A DNA stretch of 30,654 nt, taken from Bacteroidetes bacterium UBA5697. Lineage in GTDB: Bacteria; Bacteroidota; Bacteroidia; B-17B0; Aurantibacillaceae. The first letter of the stretch is position 1. Each line of letters opens with the position of its first letter. The position numbers were made by a program, and so were the translations under genes. The DNA lies in contig DIHL01000043.1 in assembly GCA_002420145.1 (NCBI GenBank), forward strand, positions 1-30,654, read 5' to 3'. Positions 7,427 through 15,757 of the stretch are shown in pieces. Under the pieces are notes generated by a model. That model saw only the letters and a list, made by a program, of their open reading frames with translations. It was not told the origin of the DNA and made no database searches.

Positions 7427-10147
7427 TTACTTTACTAATACTTTAGAAAAAATGTTGGTCATAATTTCTTCGTTCTCTGCAGCGTGACGTTTAGAGAAAC
7501 CAGTTGCAGGACTAGCCGCAGCACTTCTACCGAAATATTTTAAATTTAAAGAGCGTAAATTGTTATCTACAAATCTCCAAGGGCCCATGTTTTCAGGCTC
7601 TTCCTGAACAAATAAAAAGTTTGTTGCTTTATTATATTTTTTCAAAATAACATCCACTTGTTTTTGCGGGAAAGGATATAATTGCTCTAAACGAATAAAA
7701 GCAATGTCTTCAACACCTTCTTTTTCTCTGCGCTCAATTAAGTCGTAATACACTTTACCTGAGCAGAAAGCAACACGTGTTACTTTTTTAGCATCAATGG
7801 TATCGTCTAATACTTCTTGGAAATTAGCTTTTGTAAAGTCAGTTAACTTGCTTACACAACTTGGGTAACGTAATAATTTTTTAGGAGTAAAGCACACTAA
7901 AGGTTTACGGAAATCACGTTTCAACTGACGACGAATCACATGGAATTGTTGCGCTGGCGTTGTTGCATTAATGATTTGCATATTGTTTTCAGCACAAGCT
8001 TGTAAGAAACGTTCCATACGAGCACTTGAATGTTCTGGCCCTTGTCCTTCATAACCATGAGGTAATAATACAACTAAGCCATTCATACGACGCCATTTGT
8101 ATTCGGCAGAAGTTAAATATTGGTCAATAATAATTTGTGCACCGTTAAAGAAATCTCCAAATTGTGCTTCCCAAATAGTTAATGTGTTTGGCGCTGCAAA
8201 TGCATAACCATATTCAAAACCCAAAACACCATATTCACTCAATAAAGAGTTATAGATTTCTAATTTTACTTTTGCATCAATGTTATTTAACGGCGTATAT
8301 TCTTCTTCGCTATCTTCTACTTTAACAACCGCATGACGGTGAGAGAAAGTTCCACGCTCAACATCTTGACCGCTAAAACGAACCGGATGTCCTTCTTTCA
8401 TTAAAGTTGCGTAAGCTAATAATTCTCCCATAGCCCAATCATAATTGTCGTTAGCAATCATGTTCTTTCTATCGTCAAATAATTTTTGAATTTTATTAAA
8501 GAATTTTTTGTCTTTAGGAAGTTCGGTAGATTTTTTAGCAACCTCTAAAAATAATTTTTCATCCACTGCTGTTTTAGGAGAGCTATCAAAATCTGATGCT
8601 CCAGCCATTTTAACGCCTTTCCAATTTCCTTCAAGGAAAGAAGTAATTTTAGCTTTTTCTGTTTTCTTCGCCTCGTCTAAATTCGCATCCAATTCAGCTT
8701 TAAAAGCAGTTTCCATCACCTTCGCTTCATTTGCTAATTCTGAACCCTCTGATTTTAGTTTTTCAACATAAATATCTTTTGGGTTAGCATGAGCTGCAAT
8801 TGCTTTGTATAATAATGGTTGTGTGAAACGAGGTTCGTCACCTTCGTTGTGACCATATTTACGGTAACATAATACGTCAATAAATACATCCTTGTGAAAT
8901 GTTTGACGGAACTCCATCGCTAATTTTGAAATGAAACATAAAGCCTCTACATCATCACCATTTACGTGAAACACAGGACTTAGCACAACTTTAGCAACAT
9001 CTGTACAATAAGTTGATGAACGAGCGTCTAAGAAGTTAGTGGTAAAACCAACTTGATTATTAATCACAAAATGAACAGTTCCACCAGTTTTATAACCATC
9101 TAATTGGCTCATTTGAACCAATTCATATACTAAACCTTGACCAGCAATAGCACCATCACCGTGTAAAATAACAGGACATGCTTTTGAATTATCTCCATTA
9201 TGACGGCTATCTATTTTAGAACGAACAATACCTTGAACTACGGCTGCAGAAGTTTCTAAATGAGATGGATTAGGAGTTAAACTAATGTGAACATTTTTTC
9301 CATCATCACTTAATTGATCAGATGAATAACCCATGTGGTATTTCACGTCACCATCAAATAAAGAATCTTCACTTGGTCTTCCTTCAAACTCAGTAAATAC
9401 ATCTTTATAAGTTTTGTTCATGATATTCGTTAACACATTTAAGCGTCCACGGTGAGCCATACCAATCACGTAGTCTTGAATACCTAAATTTACACCATGC
9501 TCCATTAATGTATTCATTGCTGGAATAACAGCCTCGCCTCCTTCTAAAGAGAAACGTTTTTGACCAACGAACTTTGTATGTAAATAGTTTTCGAAAACAA
9601 CTGCTTGAGTTAATTTTTTAAGAATTACTTTTTTTTCTGTAACCGAAAATGAAGGCGTATTCTTGTTTTTTTCCATGCGCTCTTGTAACCACTTCAATAC
9701 TTTTGGTTCACGCATGTATAAATATTCTACACCAATACTTTGGCAGTAGGTACACTCTAAGTGAGCAATAATATCTTTTAATTTGGCTGCGCCAATTCCA
9801 ATTTCGCTACCAGCTTGGAAAACAGTTTCTAAATCTTTATCAGATAAACCAAAGTTTTCAAGAGCTAAAGTTGGTTCATAGGTACGACGTTGACGAACAG
9901 GGTTTGTTTTAGTAAACAAGTGTCCGCGTTGACGGTAACCGTTTATTAAACCAATCACTTTAAATTCTTTAGTAACATTTTCAGGAATAGCGCCGCCATC
10001 CGATTCGTAGGAAGTGCGAGCAAATTCGAAGCCTTTAAAGAAATCACGCCATGATGCGTCAACAGAATTTGGGTCTTGGGAATATTGCAAAAATAAACGC
10101 TCAATAGCGTTTACATCGCTTGTGCCAACATAGGAAAACTTGTCCAT
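7427..10147 (-). CDS. odhA: 2-oxoglutarate dehydrogenase E1 component
   Basis: The 906-residue thiamine-diphosphate enzyme decarboxylates 2-oxoglutarate and succinylates the lipoyl arm of E2. The N-terminal E2-binding helix and the segment SVDASWRDFFKGFEFA are typical of family E1 proteins. GMAHRGRLNVL (about 229-239), HGDGAIAGQGL (329-339) and NNQVGFTT (363-370) are the cofactor and metal-binding motifs. The transketolase-like pyrimidine-binding domain includes EAQFGDFFNGAQIIIDQ and HGYEGQGPEHSSARMERFLQ. The C-terminus has the usual FVQEEPENMGPW. Length is typical. The gene is first in an odhA-odhB operon and divergent from the SPOR-domain gene across a 66-base gap. Confidence 0.98.
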   Translation of the reverse strand: MDKFSYVGTSDVNAIERLFLQYSQDPNSVDASWRDFFKGFEFARTSYESDGGAIPENVTKEFKVIGLINGYRQRGHLFTKTNPVRQRRTYEPTLALENFGLSDKDLETVFQAGSEIGIGAAKLKDIIAHLECTYCQSIGVEYLYMREPKVLKWLQERMEKNKNTPSFSVTEKKVILKKLTQAVVFENYLHTKFVGQKRFSLEGGEAVIPAMNTLMEHGVNLGIQDYVIGMAHRGRLNVLTNIMNKTYKDVFTEFEGRPSEDSLFDGDVKYHMGYSSDQLSDDGKNVHISLTPNPSHLETSAAVVQGIVRSKIDSRHNGDNSKACPVILHGDGAIAGQGLVYELVQMSQLDGYKTGGTVHFVINNQVGFTTNFLDARSSTYCTDVAKVVLSPVFHVNGDDVEALCFISKLAMEFRQTFHKDVFIDVLCYRKYGHNEGDEPRFTQPLLYKAIAAHANPKDIYVEKLKSEGSELANEAKVMETAFKAELDANLDEAKKTEKAKITSFLEGNWKGVKMAGASDFDSSPKTAVDEKLFLEVAKKSTELPKDKKFFNKIQKLFDDRKNMIANDNYDWAMGELLAYATLMKEGHPVRFSGQDVERGTFSHRHAVVKVEDSEEEYTPLNNIDAKVKLEIYNSLLSEYGVLGFEYGYAFAAPNTLTIWEAQFGDFFNGAQIIIDQYLTSAEYKWRRMNGLVVLLPHGYEGQGPEHSSARMERFLQACAENNMQIINATTPAQQFHVIRRQLKRDFRKPLVCFTPKKLLRYPSCVSKLTDFTKANFQEVLDDTIDAKKVTRVAFCSGKVYYDLIERREKEGVEDIAFIRLEQLYPFPQKQVDVILKKYNKATNFLFVQEEPENMGPWRFVDNNLRSLNLKYFGRSAAASPATGFSKRHAAENEEIMTNIFSKVLVK

Positions 10148-10213
10148 TTTAATTTTCGTTAAAAAACAGCGCTAATTTAAGGATTTTAATGGAAAAATGG
10201 GTACTTTTATACC

Positions 10214-10612
10214 GTGAAACACATATTATTTTTAATATTCATTTTATCTCCTTTTTTGGGATTATTTTCTCAAGAAAATCCAAATAGCAATGCTATTCAA
10301 ACATCCTTAAAAGTAAGAGCCTTACAAGAAAAAAAGGAAGAGTATCATAAGCGAACAAACGGAGAAAGTGACGGTTATCGTGTAAAAATTCATTTTGGTT
10401 CAGATAAAAGTAAAGCCAAAGAAGTTCAAGCAAAATTTTCTTCTCAATACAACGATGTACCTACTTATGAGGAATATCAGCAACCTAATTTTGTAATTAT
10501 GGTTGGGGATTATAAAACTAAGCTAGAAGCGTACGAGCTATTAAAGAAAATTAAAGAAGATTATCCTTATGCTTTTATTGTAAAAAGCAGGGTTAGACCC
10601 ACTAAACTGTAG
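10214..10612 (+). CDS. Exported SPOR-domain protein
   Basis: The 132-residue protein starts at GTG, which is the only start placed directly before the signal peptide (MKHILFLIFILSPFLGLFSQ). Residues about 53-130 form one SPOR domain: YRVKIHFGSDKSKAKEVQAKF, then PTYEEYQQPNFVIMVGDYKTKLEAYELLKKIKEDYPYAFIVK. SPOR domains bind peptidoglycan strands lacking stem peptides at division septa, so a periplasmic cell-wall role is likely. Nothing else is fused to it. The gene lies just upstream of pgk, and a weak hairpin separates the two. Confidence 0.85.
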   Translation: MKHILFLIFILSPFLGLFSQENPNSNAIQTSLKVRALQEKKEEYHKRTNGESDGYRVKIHFGSDKSKAKEVQAKFSSQYNDVPTYEEYQQPNFVIMVGDYKTKLEAYELLKKIKEDYPYAFIVKSRVRPTKL

Positions 10613-10618
10613 TTTTAT

Positions 10619-10640
10619 ACGGAAGTCTACTCCCGTTTTA
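10619..10640 (+). terminator. Weak hairpin between the SPOR gene and pgk
   Basis: ACGGAAG pairs with CTCCCGT with one mismatch around a very short loop, and a TTTTA tract follows. It starts 7 bases after the SPOR gene stop. The stem is imperfect, so termination is probably partial and pgk may be reached by readthrough. Confidence 0.35.
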
Positions 10641-10677
10641 AAAAATACATTATTTTTACGCACCCAAACTAGAAATA

Positions 10678-11871
10678 ATGAAAACAATCGATAGCCTTAA
10701 TTTTCAAAACAAACGCGCTTTAATTCGTGTAGATTTTAACGTCCCATTAAATGATGCTTTTGAAGTAACAGATGATACTCGTATTAGAGCCGCAGCGCCA
10801 ACAATTAAACAAATTTTAGAAAAAGGCGGTAGTGTTATTTTAATGTCGCATTTAGGCCGCCCGAAAGAAGGACCAACTAATAAATATTCCTTAAAGCACA
10901 TTGTGAGTACAGTTAGTAAATTAACTGGTGCCGAGGTGATGTTTGCAGATGATTGTATTGGTGCAGATGCTTTTGCAAAATCAGCAGCATTAAAACCGGG
11001 ACAAGTTTTATTACTAGAAAATTTACGTTTTTACAAAGAAGAAGAGAAAGGAGATGTTGCTTTTGCCGAAAAATTAAGTAAGCATGGAGATATTTATGTA
11101 AACGACGCTTTTGGAACGGCTCACCGTGCACATGCTTCAACGGCTGTCATTGCACAATTTTTTGCAACAAACGCTAAATGTTTTGGTTATGTCATGGCTG
11201 GCGAAGTTGCTAGTATTGATAAAGTGATTAATGGTGCGGAAGCGCCATTTACAGCTATTGTTGGAGGAGCCAAAGTGAGCGATAAAATTTTGATTATTGA
11301 GCAATTAATGGGTAAAGCCAATAATATTTTAATTGGTGGCGGTATGGCATTTACGTTTGTTAAAGCTATGGGAGGAACCATTGGAAAATCGTTGTGTGAG
11401 GATGATAAATTAGAATTAGCTAAAGAATTATTAGAGAAAGCAAAAGCAAAAGGGGTGAGCTTATATATTCCCACAGATGCTGTGATTGCTGATAATTTTG
11501 CGAATGATGCAAACATTAAAGAAAGCGACATTAATACTATTCCTGATGGTTGGATGGGGTTAGATATTAGTAATGGAACTATAAAAACATATAGTGAAGT
11601 GATTAAGAATTCAAAAACGATTTTATGGAATGGACCAATGGGAGTTTTTGAAATGAGTAGTTTTGAAAATGGCACTAAACAAGTAGCTTTAGCTATTGCA
11701 GAAGCAACTAAATTAGGTGCGTTTTCGTTAATTGGAGGTGGAGATAGTGTGGCGGCTATTAACAAATATAATTTAGCTAGCCAAGTGAGTTATGTGAGTA
11801 CGGGTGGTGGGGCACTGTTAGAATACATTGAACAAGGAAGTTTACCTGGCGTAAGAGCTGTTGAAGGATAA
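10678..11871 (+). CDS. pgk: Phosphoglycerate kinase
   Basis: The 397-residue glycolytic enzyme transfers phosphate from 1,3-bisphosphoglycerate to ADP in the cytoplasm. The N-terminal signature ALIRVDFNVPLND (about 14-26), MSHLGRPKEG and LLLENLRFYKEE are the substrate-binding motifs. The hinge and nucleotide-binding side show VGGAKVSDKI, GGGMAFTFVKA, LWNGPMGVFE and the C-terminal GGGDSVAAINKYN and STGGGALLEYIE. Length and motif order are normal. The start ATG at 10678 follows an AT-rich leader with TATTTTTA at 10651, near the Bacteroidota -7 consensus. No gapA neighbour is present here. Confidence 0.98.
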   Translation: MKTIDSLNFQNKRALIRVDFNVPLNDAFEVTDDTRIRAAAPTIKQILEKGGSVILMSHLGRPKEGPTNKYSLKHIVSTVSKLTGAEVMFADDCIGADAFAKSAALKPGQVLLLENLRFYKEEEKGDVAFAEKLSKHGDIYVNDAFGTAHRAHASTAVIAQFFATNAKCFGYVMAGEVASIDKVINGAEAPFTAIVGGAKVSDKILIIEQLMGKANNILIGGGMAFTFVKAMGGTIGKSLCEDDKLELAKELLEKAKAKGVSLYIPTDAVIADNFANDANIKESDINTIPDGWMGLDISNGTIKTYSEVIKNSKTILWNGPMGVFEMSSFENGTKQVALAIAEATKLGAFSLIGGGDSVAAINKYNLASQVSYVSTGGGALLEYIEQGSLPGVRAVEG

Positions 11872-11902
11872 TACTTCATTAAGTTTGTGCTTTGCAAAAA
11901 TT

Positions 11903-11936
11903 ATTGTTTGCTTGGAGTTTCAAATGGGCAAACAAT
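11903..11936 (+). terminator. Hairpin downstream of pgk
   Basis: ATTGTTTGC (11903-11911) and GCAAACAAT (11928-11936) pair perfectly over 9 bp around a 16-base loop. It lies 31 bases past the pgk stop. No T-run follows, so it may stabilise the 3' end rather than terminate intrinsically. Confidence 0.4.
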
Positions 11937-11949
11937 ATCATCTTAAATC

Positions 11950-11993
11950 CCTATTTAAATAGGAATAAACATGAAGTGGAGTTATTTAAATAA
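11950..11993. promoter_or_regulatory. Pair of TATTTAAATA palindromes upstream of the arylsulfotransferase-like gene
   Basis: CCTATTTAAATAGG (11950-11963) is a perfect 14-bp palindrome and TTATTTAAATAA (11982-11993) a perfect 12-bp palindrome with the same core. Their centres are about 31 bp apart, close to three helical turns, and they sit 23-66 bases before the start at 12016. A dimeric regulator could bind both, but the core is AT-only and could arise by chance. Confidence 0.3.
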
Positions 11994-12015
11994 TAAATAG
12001 AACAGTTTTATTATA

Positions 12016-13773
12016 ATGAGTGTGTTTAAAAAATTTATCGGTTTTCTTGCAATTACATTTACTGTTTTTGAAGTACATGCTCAACACTTTCCAAAAAACA
12101 ATAGCGCTATAAATTATACAAATGTTTATTTTGAGGAAGATTTTATTAAAAATGCCATAAAATATGAGTTATTACTTAGTACAGACAGTTTAATAAGCTC
12201 GAAATCAACAATAAAAATTACCGCTAAAATACCCGCTTTTTGGGTAAATAATTTAAAATGGACTAAGCGTTATTTTTGGCTAGTAAATGCTTATGACATA
12301 AAAGGCAAACTTATTAATACATCCGAGAGGCATCATTTTACAACAATAACACCAGGAGTATTTGCTTTTGATTCTTTAAAAATACACATAAATAAAAACA
12401 ATTCTTTAAAAACAGCAGAAGGATTAATTAGTATTGATCATACAAGGTCTATTATAAATAGAGTAGGAGATATTGTTTGGACTGTTCCAGCAATCCCTAA
12501 TTTATCAAATATAAACTCACTTACCAAAGATTTGAAAGTAACTAAACAAAACACTGTAACTTTTATAACAGACAGTGTGCCACTTGAAATTTCTTTTTCA
12601 GGCAATGTTCTTTGGAAGGGACCAAATTCTTTTATTTTTAAAGGAGACACTATTTCATTTCATCACGATTTTAAAAAGATAAATGAAGATTCGTATATGA
12701 TTTTAGGCAATAGATACATTTATCGAAAAGTATTAAATAACTATTCAGATTCTATTATTAAATCCGAACCTAAAGCAAAAATGATTAATGGCATTTTGCA
12801 TAAAAGAGTTGAAGTTTCTATAATTATGGAATTTAATTCTAAAAACGAGTTAGTGTGGTATTGGGATGCAAATGATTATTTGAAGGATGAAGATTTGAAT
12901 TATAAGAAGCAATCAAATGGATTCCCTAATTTATCATCACATATGAATGCTTTTAGTGTAAGCGATGATGGTTCTAAGATATATGCTGGTTTTAGAGATT
13001 TGAATCGTATTGTTAAAATTGATAAAAAAACAAAAGAAGTAGAAATGAGTTATGGTGAAAAATTCCCTTCAGGCGAAGGAAAAGTAGCCAATAATTTATT
13101 TAGGGCACAGCATGATGCATTAGTTACTTCTAAAAACACTTTATTAATTGTAAATAATAATTTACCTAGCGAAACAAACGTATCTAGTGTTTTGGAAATA
13201 AGCGAAAACTGCAAAAATGCAGATAGTTGCCTTGTGTGGAATTTTGATTTCAAATTTGATAAATTAACCAATGGAAAAAGTGTAAAAGCTGGTAATGTAG
13301 TGCCTCTACCTAATGAAAATTATTTAGTTTGTGAGGGGGCGTTAAATCGAATATTTGAAGTTACTAAAAAGAAAGAAGTTGTTTGGGATGCGTTTTTATA
13401 TGCCAAACTTAAAAAAGATAAAGAGTGGAGACCCTGCCCTCAATATCGTTGTAATTGGATTAAACAATTAAGTCACTACCATTTTTTAACCCAACAACAA
13501 TCGGTTGCAAAAATAAATGATGGAAAAATAAATTTGGACATTATTATACACAATACGAGTAATGACTCGGATTCATATATTATAGAAGTTTTAACAAAGA
13601 AAAATGATTCGCCATTTTATACTATTGAAACAAAAACTTTTGAAACAAATGCCTCTCAAGTACAAAATTTAAGTATACCAATTATTCGAAAAATAGTAGG
13701 CGAATTTAGAATTATAATAATCTCAAAAAAGGATAAGTTTTGTCAAAAACAGCTAATTGTTTCATTGAAATAA
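12016..13773 (+). CDS. Secreted arylsulfotransferase (ASST)-like protein
   Basis: The 585-residue protein has a signal peptide (MSVFKKFIGFLAITFTVFEVHAQ) and an N-terminal beta-sandwich-like region. The central part has the three landmarks of arylsulfotransferase propellers: HHDFKKINEDSYMIL (His216-His217-Asp218), SSHMNAFSVSDDGSKIYAGF (His309) and FRAQHDALVTSKNTLLIVNNN (His366). VWYWDANDYL and the repeated WNFDF, VVWDAFL and IFEVTKK segments fit propeller blades. Family members move sulfate between phenolic donors and acceptors without PAPS; the catalytic residue is a His. Whether this copy is active is unknown. The remaining C-terminal ~100 residues look like a beta-sandwich. There is no obvious T9SS domain. 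Spacing suggests its own transcription unit. Confidence 0.72.
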   Translation: MSVFKKFIGFLAITFTVFEVHAQHFPKNNSAINYTNVYFEEDFIKNAIKYELLLSTDSLISSKSTIKITAKIPAFWVNNLKWTKRYFWLVNAYDIKGKLINTSERHHFTTITPGVFAFDSLKIHINKNNSLKTAEGLISIDHTRSIINRVGDIVWTVPAIPNLSNINSLTKDLKVTKQNTVTFITDSVPLEISFSGNVLWKGPNSFIFKGDTISFHHDFKKINEDSYMILGNRYIYRKVLNNYSDSIIKSEPKAKMINGILHKRVEVSIIMEFNSKNELVWYWDANDYLKDEDLNYKKQSNGFPNLSSHMNAFSVSDDGSKIYAGFRDLNRIVKIDKKTKEVEMSYGEKFPSGEGKVANNLFRAQHDALVTSKNTLLIVNNNLPSETNVSSVLEISENCKNADSCLVWNFDFKFDKLTNGKSVKAGNVVPLPNENYLVCEGALNRIFEVTKKKEVVWDAFLYAKLKKDKEWRPCPQYRCNWIKQLSHYHFLTQQQSVAKINDGKINLDIIIHNTSNDSDSYIIEVLTKKNDSPFYTIETKTFETNASQVQNLSIPIIRKIVGEFRIIIISKKDKFCQKQLIVSLK

Positions 13774-13846
13774 GACCATATTTTATCGTTTAACGAAAAA
13801 AACGCAGCTTTCATAAGAAAAAAATAGGAGACTATAGATTTTGTTT

Positions 13847-13854
13847 TATTTTTG
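13847..13854 (+). promoter_or_regulatory. Candidate Bacteroidota -7 element for the T9SS protein gene
   Basis: TATTTTTG matches TAnnTTTG exactly and ends 18 bases before the ATG at 13872. No TTG lies at the right distance upstream, so only half of the promoter is recognisable. Confidence 0.35.
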
Positions 13855-13871
13855 TAGAAAACTATAAAACC

Positions 13872-15632
13872 ATGAAAAAACAACTACTTACTATTTTATG
13901 TTTAACGGCTTCATTTCTTAGTCAAGGGCAAGTAGCCTATAGCGAAGATTTTGACAATGTTGGAGGTCCAACAGCAGGTGGAGCAGGAACTTATACTTTT
14001 CCTTCAGGAATGTTAAAAAGAAACGTTGATAATTTAACTCCAAATACTTCTGTTAGTTATGTGAATGAAGCTTGGGAAAGACGAGAAGATTTTGCAACTG
14101 CAGTAACTGATTCTGCAGCGTTTAGCACATCTTGGTACACACCAGCTGGTACTGCAAATGACTTTATGTGGACCAATGCAATTGTTGTTCCAGCGAACGG
14201 TACATTATCTTGGAATGCCGTAACATATGATCCTTCATACAGAGAAGGCTATGAAGTAAGAATTATGACAGTGGTTCCTACAGGTGGAACAGGGATAATT
14301 GGAAATCAAATCACAAATTCAACAGTATTATTTTCTATAGCCCAAGAAAATACAACTTGGACATCTAGAAACGTGAGTTTAGCTGCTTATGCAGGGCAAA
14401 CAGTTTATATTGGATTTAGAAATATTTCAACAGATAAATTTTTATTATTAATTGATGATATAAACGTTTTTGCTTGTAACTTTCCTGTTGCATCTACAAA
14501 TGTATCATGCGTTAGCACTAATGATGGTTCTGCAACTGTAACAGATGTTTTTTCTTCTATGACAGCTTCATCATTTACATGGGCTCCATCAGGTGGAAAC
14601 GCTGCAGCAGCAACAAATTTATCTGTTGGTAATTATACATGTACAATTGCTAATGTAATAGGTTGTGCTGTAACTGTAACAGTTAATGTGGCTCCTGCTC
14701 CATCTCCAACATTGTCAGTTACTGCTACTAATCCTCTATGTAATGGTGGTTTTGGTTCATTAAATACATCTGTAACTGGAGGAACTCCTGGTTATACTTA
14801 TTTATGTTCAAATGGCACAACAACAACCGCACAATCTAATTTAGTTGCCGGAACGTATAATTATACTGTTACAGATGCAAGTGGTTGTACTGCAACACAA
14901 TCTGCTACTATTATAGATCCTACAGCCGTGAGTTTAGCTGTTAACGGCAATACTAGTACTTGCTTAGGAGGAACAATAAATTTAAGCGCTAATGGAACTG
15001 GCGGTACGGGTGCAATAACTTATACTTGGATGCCTGGAAGTATTTCTACAAACACTTATACTGCTACACCAACAACAAATAGTACGTACACTTTAATGGC
15101 ATCAGATGCAAATGGTTGTGCTGGTACACCTGTTATTACTAATGTAACAGTTAATTCTTTACCAACAATTTCAGCCGTAACAAATAACACATTATTATGT
15201 GTTGGACAAACAGCAACATTGTCGGTAAGTGGTAGCGCAACAACGTATACATGGAGTACAACAGAAAACACTACTTCGGTAGCCGTTTCTCCTACAGTTC
15301 AAACAACCTATACTGTAAGCGGAACAGATGCTAATGGATGTGAAAACACTACAACTGTAACACAAGATGTAAGCACATGTACGGGAATTGCAACGTTAAC
15401 AAATGAAGCATCAATCAACGTGTATCCAAATCCAAACAAAGGAGTGTTTGTTGTTGAGCTAACGTCTGCATCTAAAGTAAATGTAATGAATGCTTTAGGA
15501 CAAGTTGTTATTTCAGAAACATTTGAAGCAGGAAAACACACTGTAAACATCAATAATTTATCTAAAGGAGTTTATTTTGTAAAAGTGATGACAAATAACA
15601 AACAACAAATCATCAAAGTGATTAAAGAGTAA
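13872..15632 (+). CDS. T9SS-sorted multidomain surface protein (choice-of-anchor J, SprB-like and Ig-like repeats)
   Basis: The 586-residue protein starts with a signal peptide (MKKQLLTILCLTASFLSQGQ). Residues about 22-200 resemble a choice-of-anchor J / cleaved-adhesin jelly roll (YSEDFDNVGG, then TVYIGFRNISTDKFLLLIDDINVF). Two Cys-containing SprB-like repeats follow at about 201-345 (SVGNYTCTIANVIGCAVTVTV; VAGTYNYTVTDASGCTATQSA). Two Ig-like repeats come next (TYTLMASDANGCAGTP; TYTVSGTDANGCENTT), and the last ~70 residues are a type A sorting domain (SINVYPNPNKGVFVVEL to KGVYFVKVMTNNKQQIIKVIKE). The protein should cross the outer membrane by the type IX system and attach to the surface or be released. 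An adhesion role is inferred. A strong terminator follows. Confidence 0.9.
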   Translation: MKKQLLTILCLTASFLSQGQVAYSEDFDNVGGPTAGGAGTYTFPSGMLKRNVDNLTPNTSVSYVNEAWERREDFATAVTDSAAFSTSWYTPAGTANDFMWTNAIVVPANGTLSWNAVTYDPSYREGYEVRIMTVVPTGGTGIIGNQITNSTVLFSIAQENTTWTSRNVSLAAYAGQTVYIGFRNISTDKFLLLIDDINVFACNFPVASTNVSCVSTNDGSATVTDVFSSMTASSFTWAPSGGNAAAATNLSVGNYTCTIANVIGCAVTVTVNVAPAPSPTLSVTATNPLCNGGFGSLNTSVTGGTPGYTYLCSNGTTTTAQSNLVAGTYNYTVTDASGCTATQSATIIDPTAVSLAVNGNTSTCLGGTINLSANGTGGTGAITYTWMPGSISTNTYTATPTTNSTYTLMASDANGCAGTPVITNVTVNSLPTISAVTNNTLLCVGQTATLSVSGSATTYTWSTTENTTSVAVSPTVQTTYTVSGTDANGCENTTTVTQDVSTCTGIATLTNEASINVYPNPNKGVFVVELTSASKVNVMNALGQVVISETFEAGKHTVNINNLSKGVYFVKVMTNNKQQIIKVIKE

Positions 15633-15650
15633 ATTTTATTTAAAAATTCT

Positions 15651-15689
15651 TAAAAAAGTTCTGTATTGTACAAATACAGAACTTTTTTA
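15651..15689 (+). terminator. Strong rho-independent terminator after the T9SS protein gene
   Basis: A perfect 17-bp stem (TAAAAAAGTTCTGTATT with AATACAGAACTTTTTTA) closes a 5-base GTACA loop. The descending arm carries six T. It begins 19 bases past the stop codon. Confidence 0.93.
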
Positions 15690-15703
15690 GTTAATAAAAC
15701 AGC

Positions 15704-15734
15704 TTGTCTTTATTAATCAGATAGTTTATATTTG
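15704..15734 (+). promoter_or_regulatory. Bacteroidota-type promoter of the transaldolase-CBS gene
   Basis: TTG at 15704-15706 (-33) and TATATTTG at 15727-15734 (-7, an exact TAnnTTTG) are separated by 20 bases, the spacing used by the primary sigma factor of this phylum. The predicted transcript start is about 15741, giving a leader of roughly 17 bases before the ATG at 15758. Confidence 0.7.
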
Positions 15735-15757
15735 AACCTTATTAAAAAACAAAACAA

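Noticed and set aside
11187..11765. 192-codon open frame antisense to pgk
   Set aside because: It lies wholly inside a certain pgk gene, has no start context and its translation is typical of a shadow frame (Ile/Ser/Ala-rich, no recognisable domain).
14460..15380. Possible tandem DNA repeat or CRISPR-like array inside the T9SS protein
   Set aside because: The repeated SDANGC and YTVTDASGC segments are protein-level SprB/Ig-like domain repeats of about 70-90 residues. DNA spacing is irregular and the frame is continuous.
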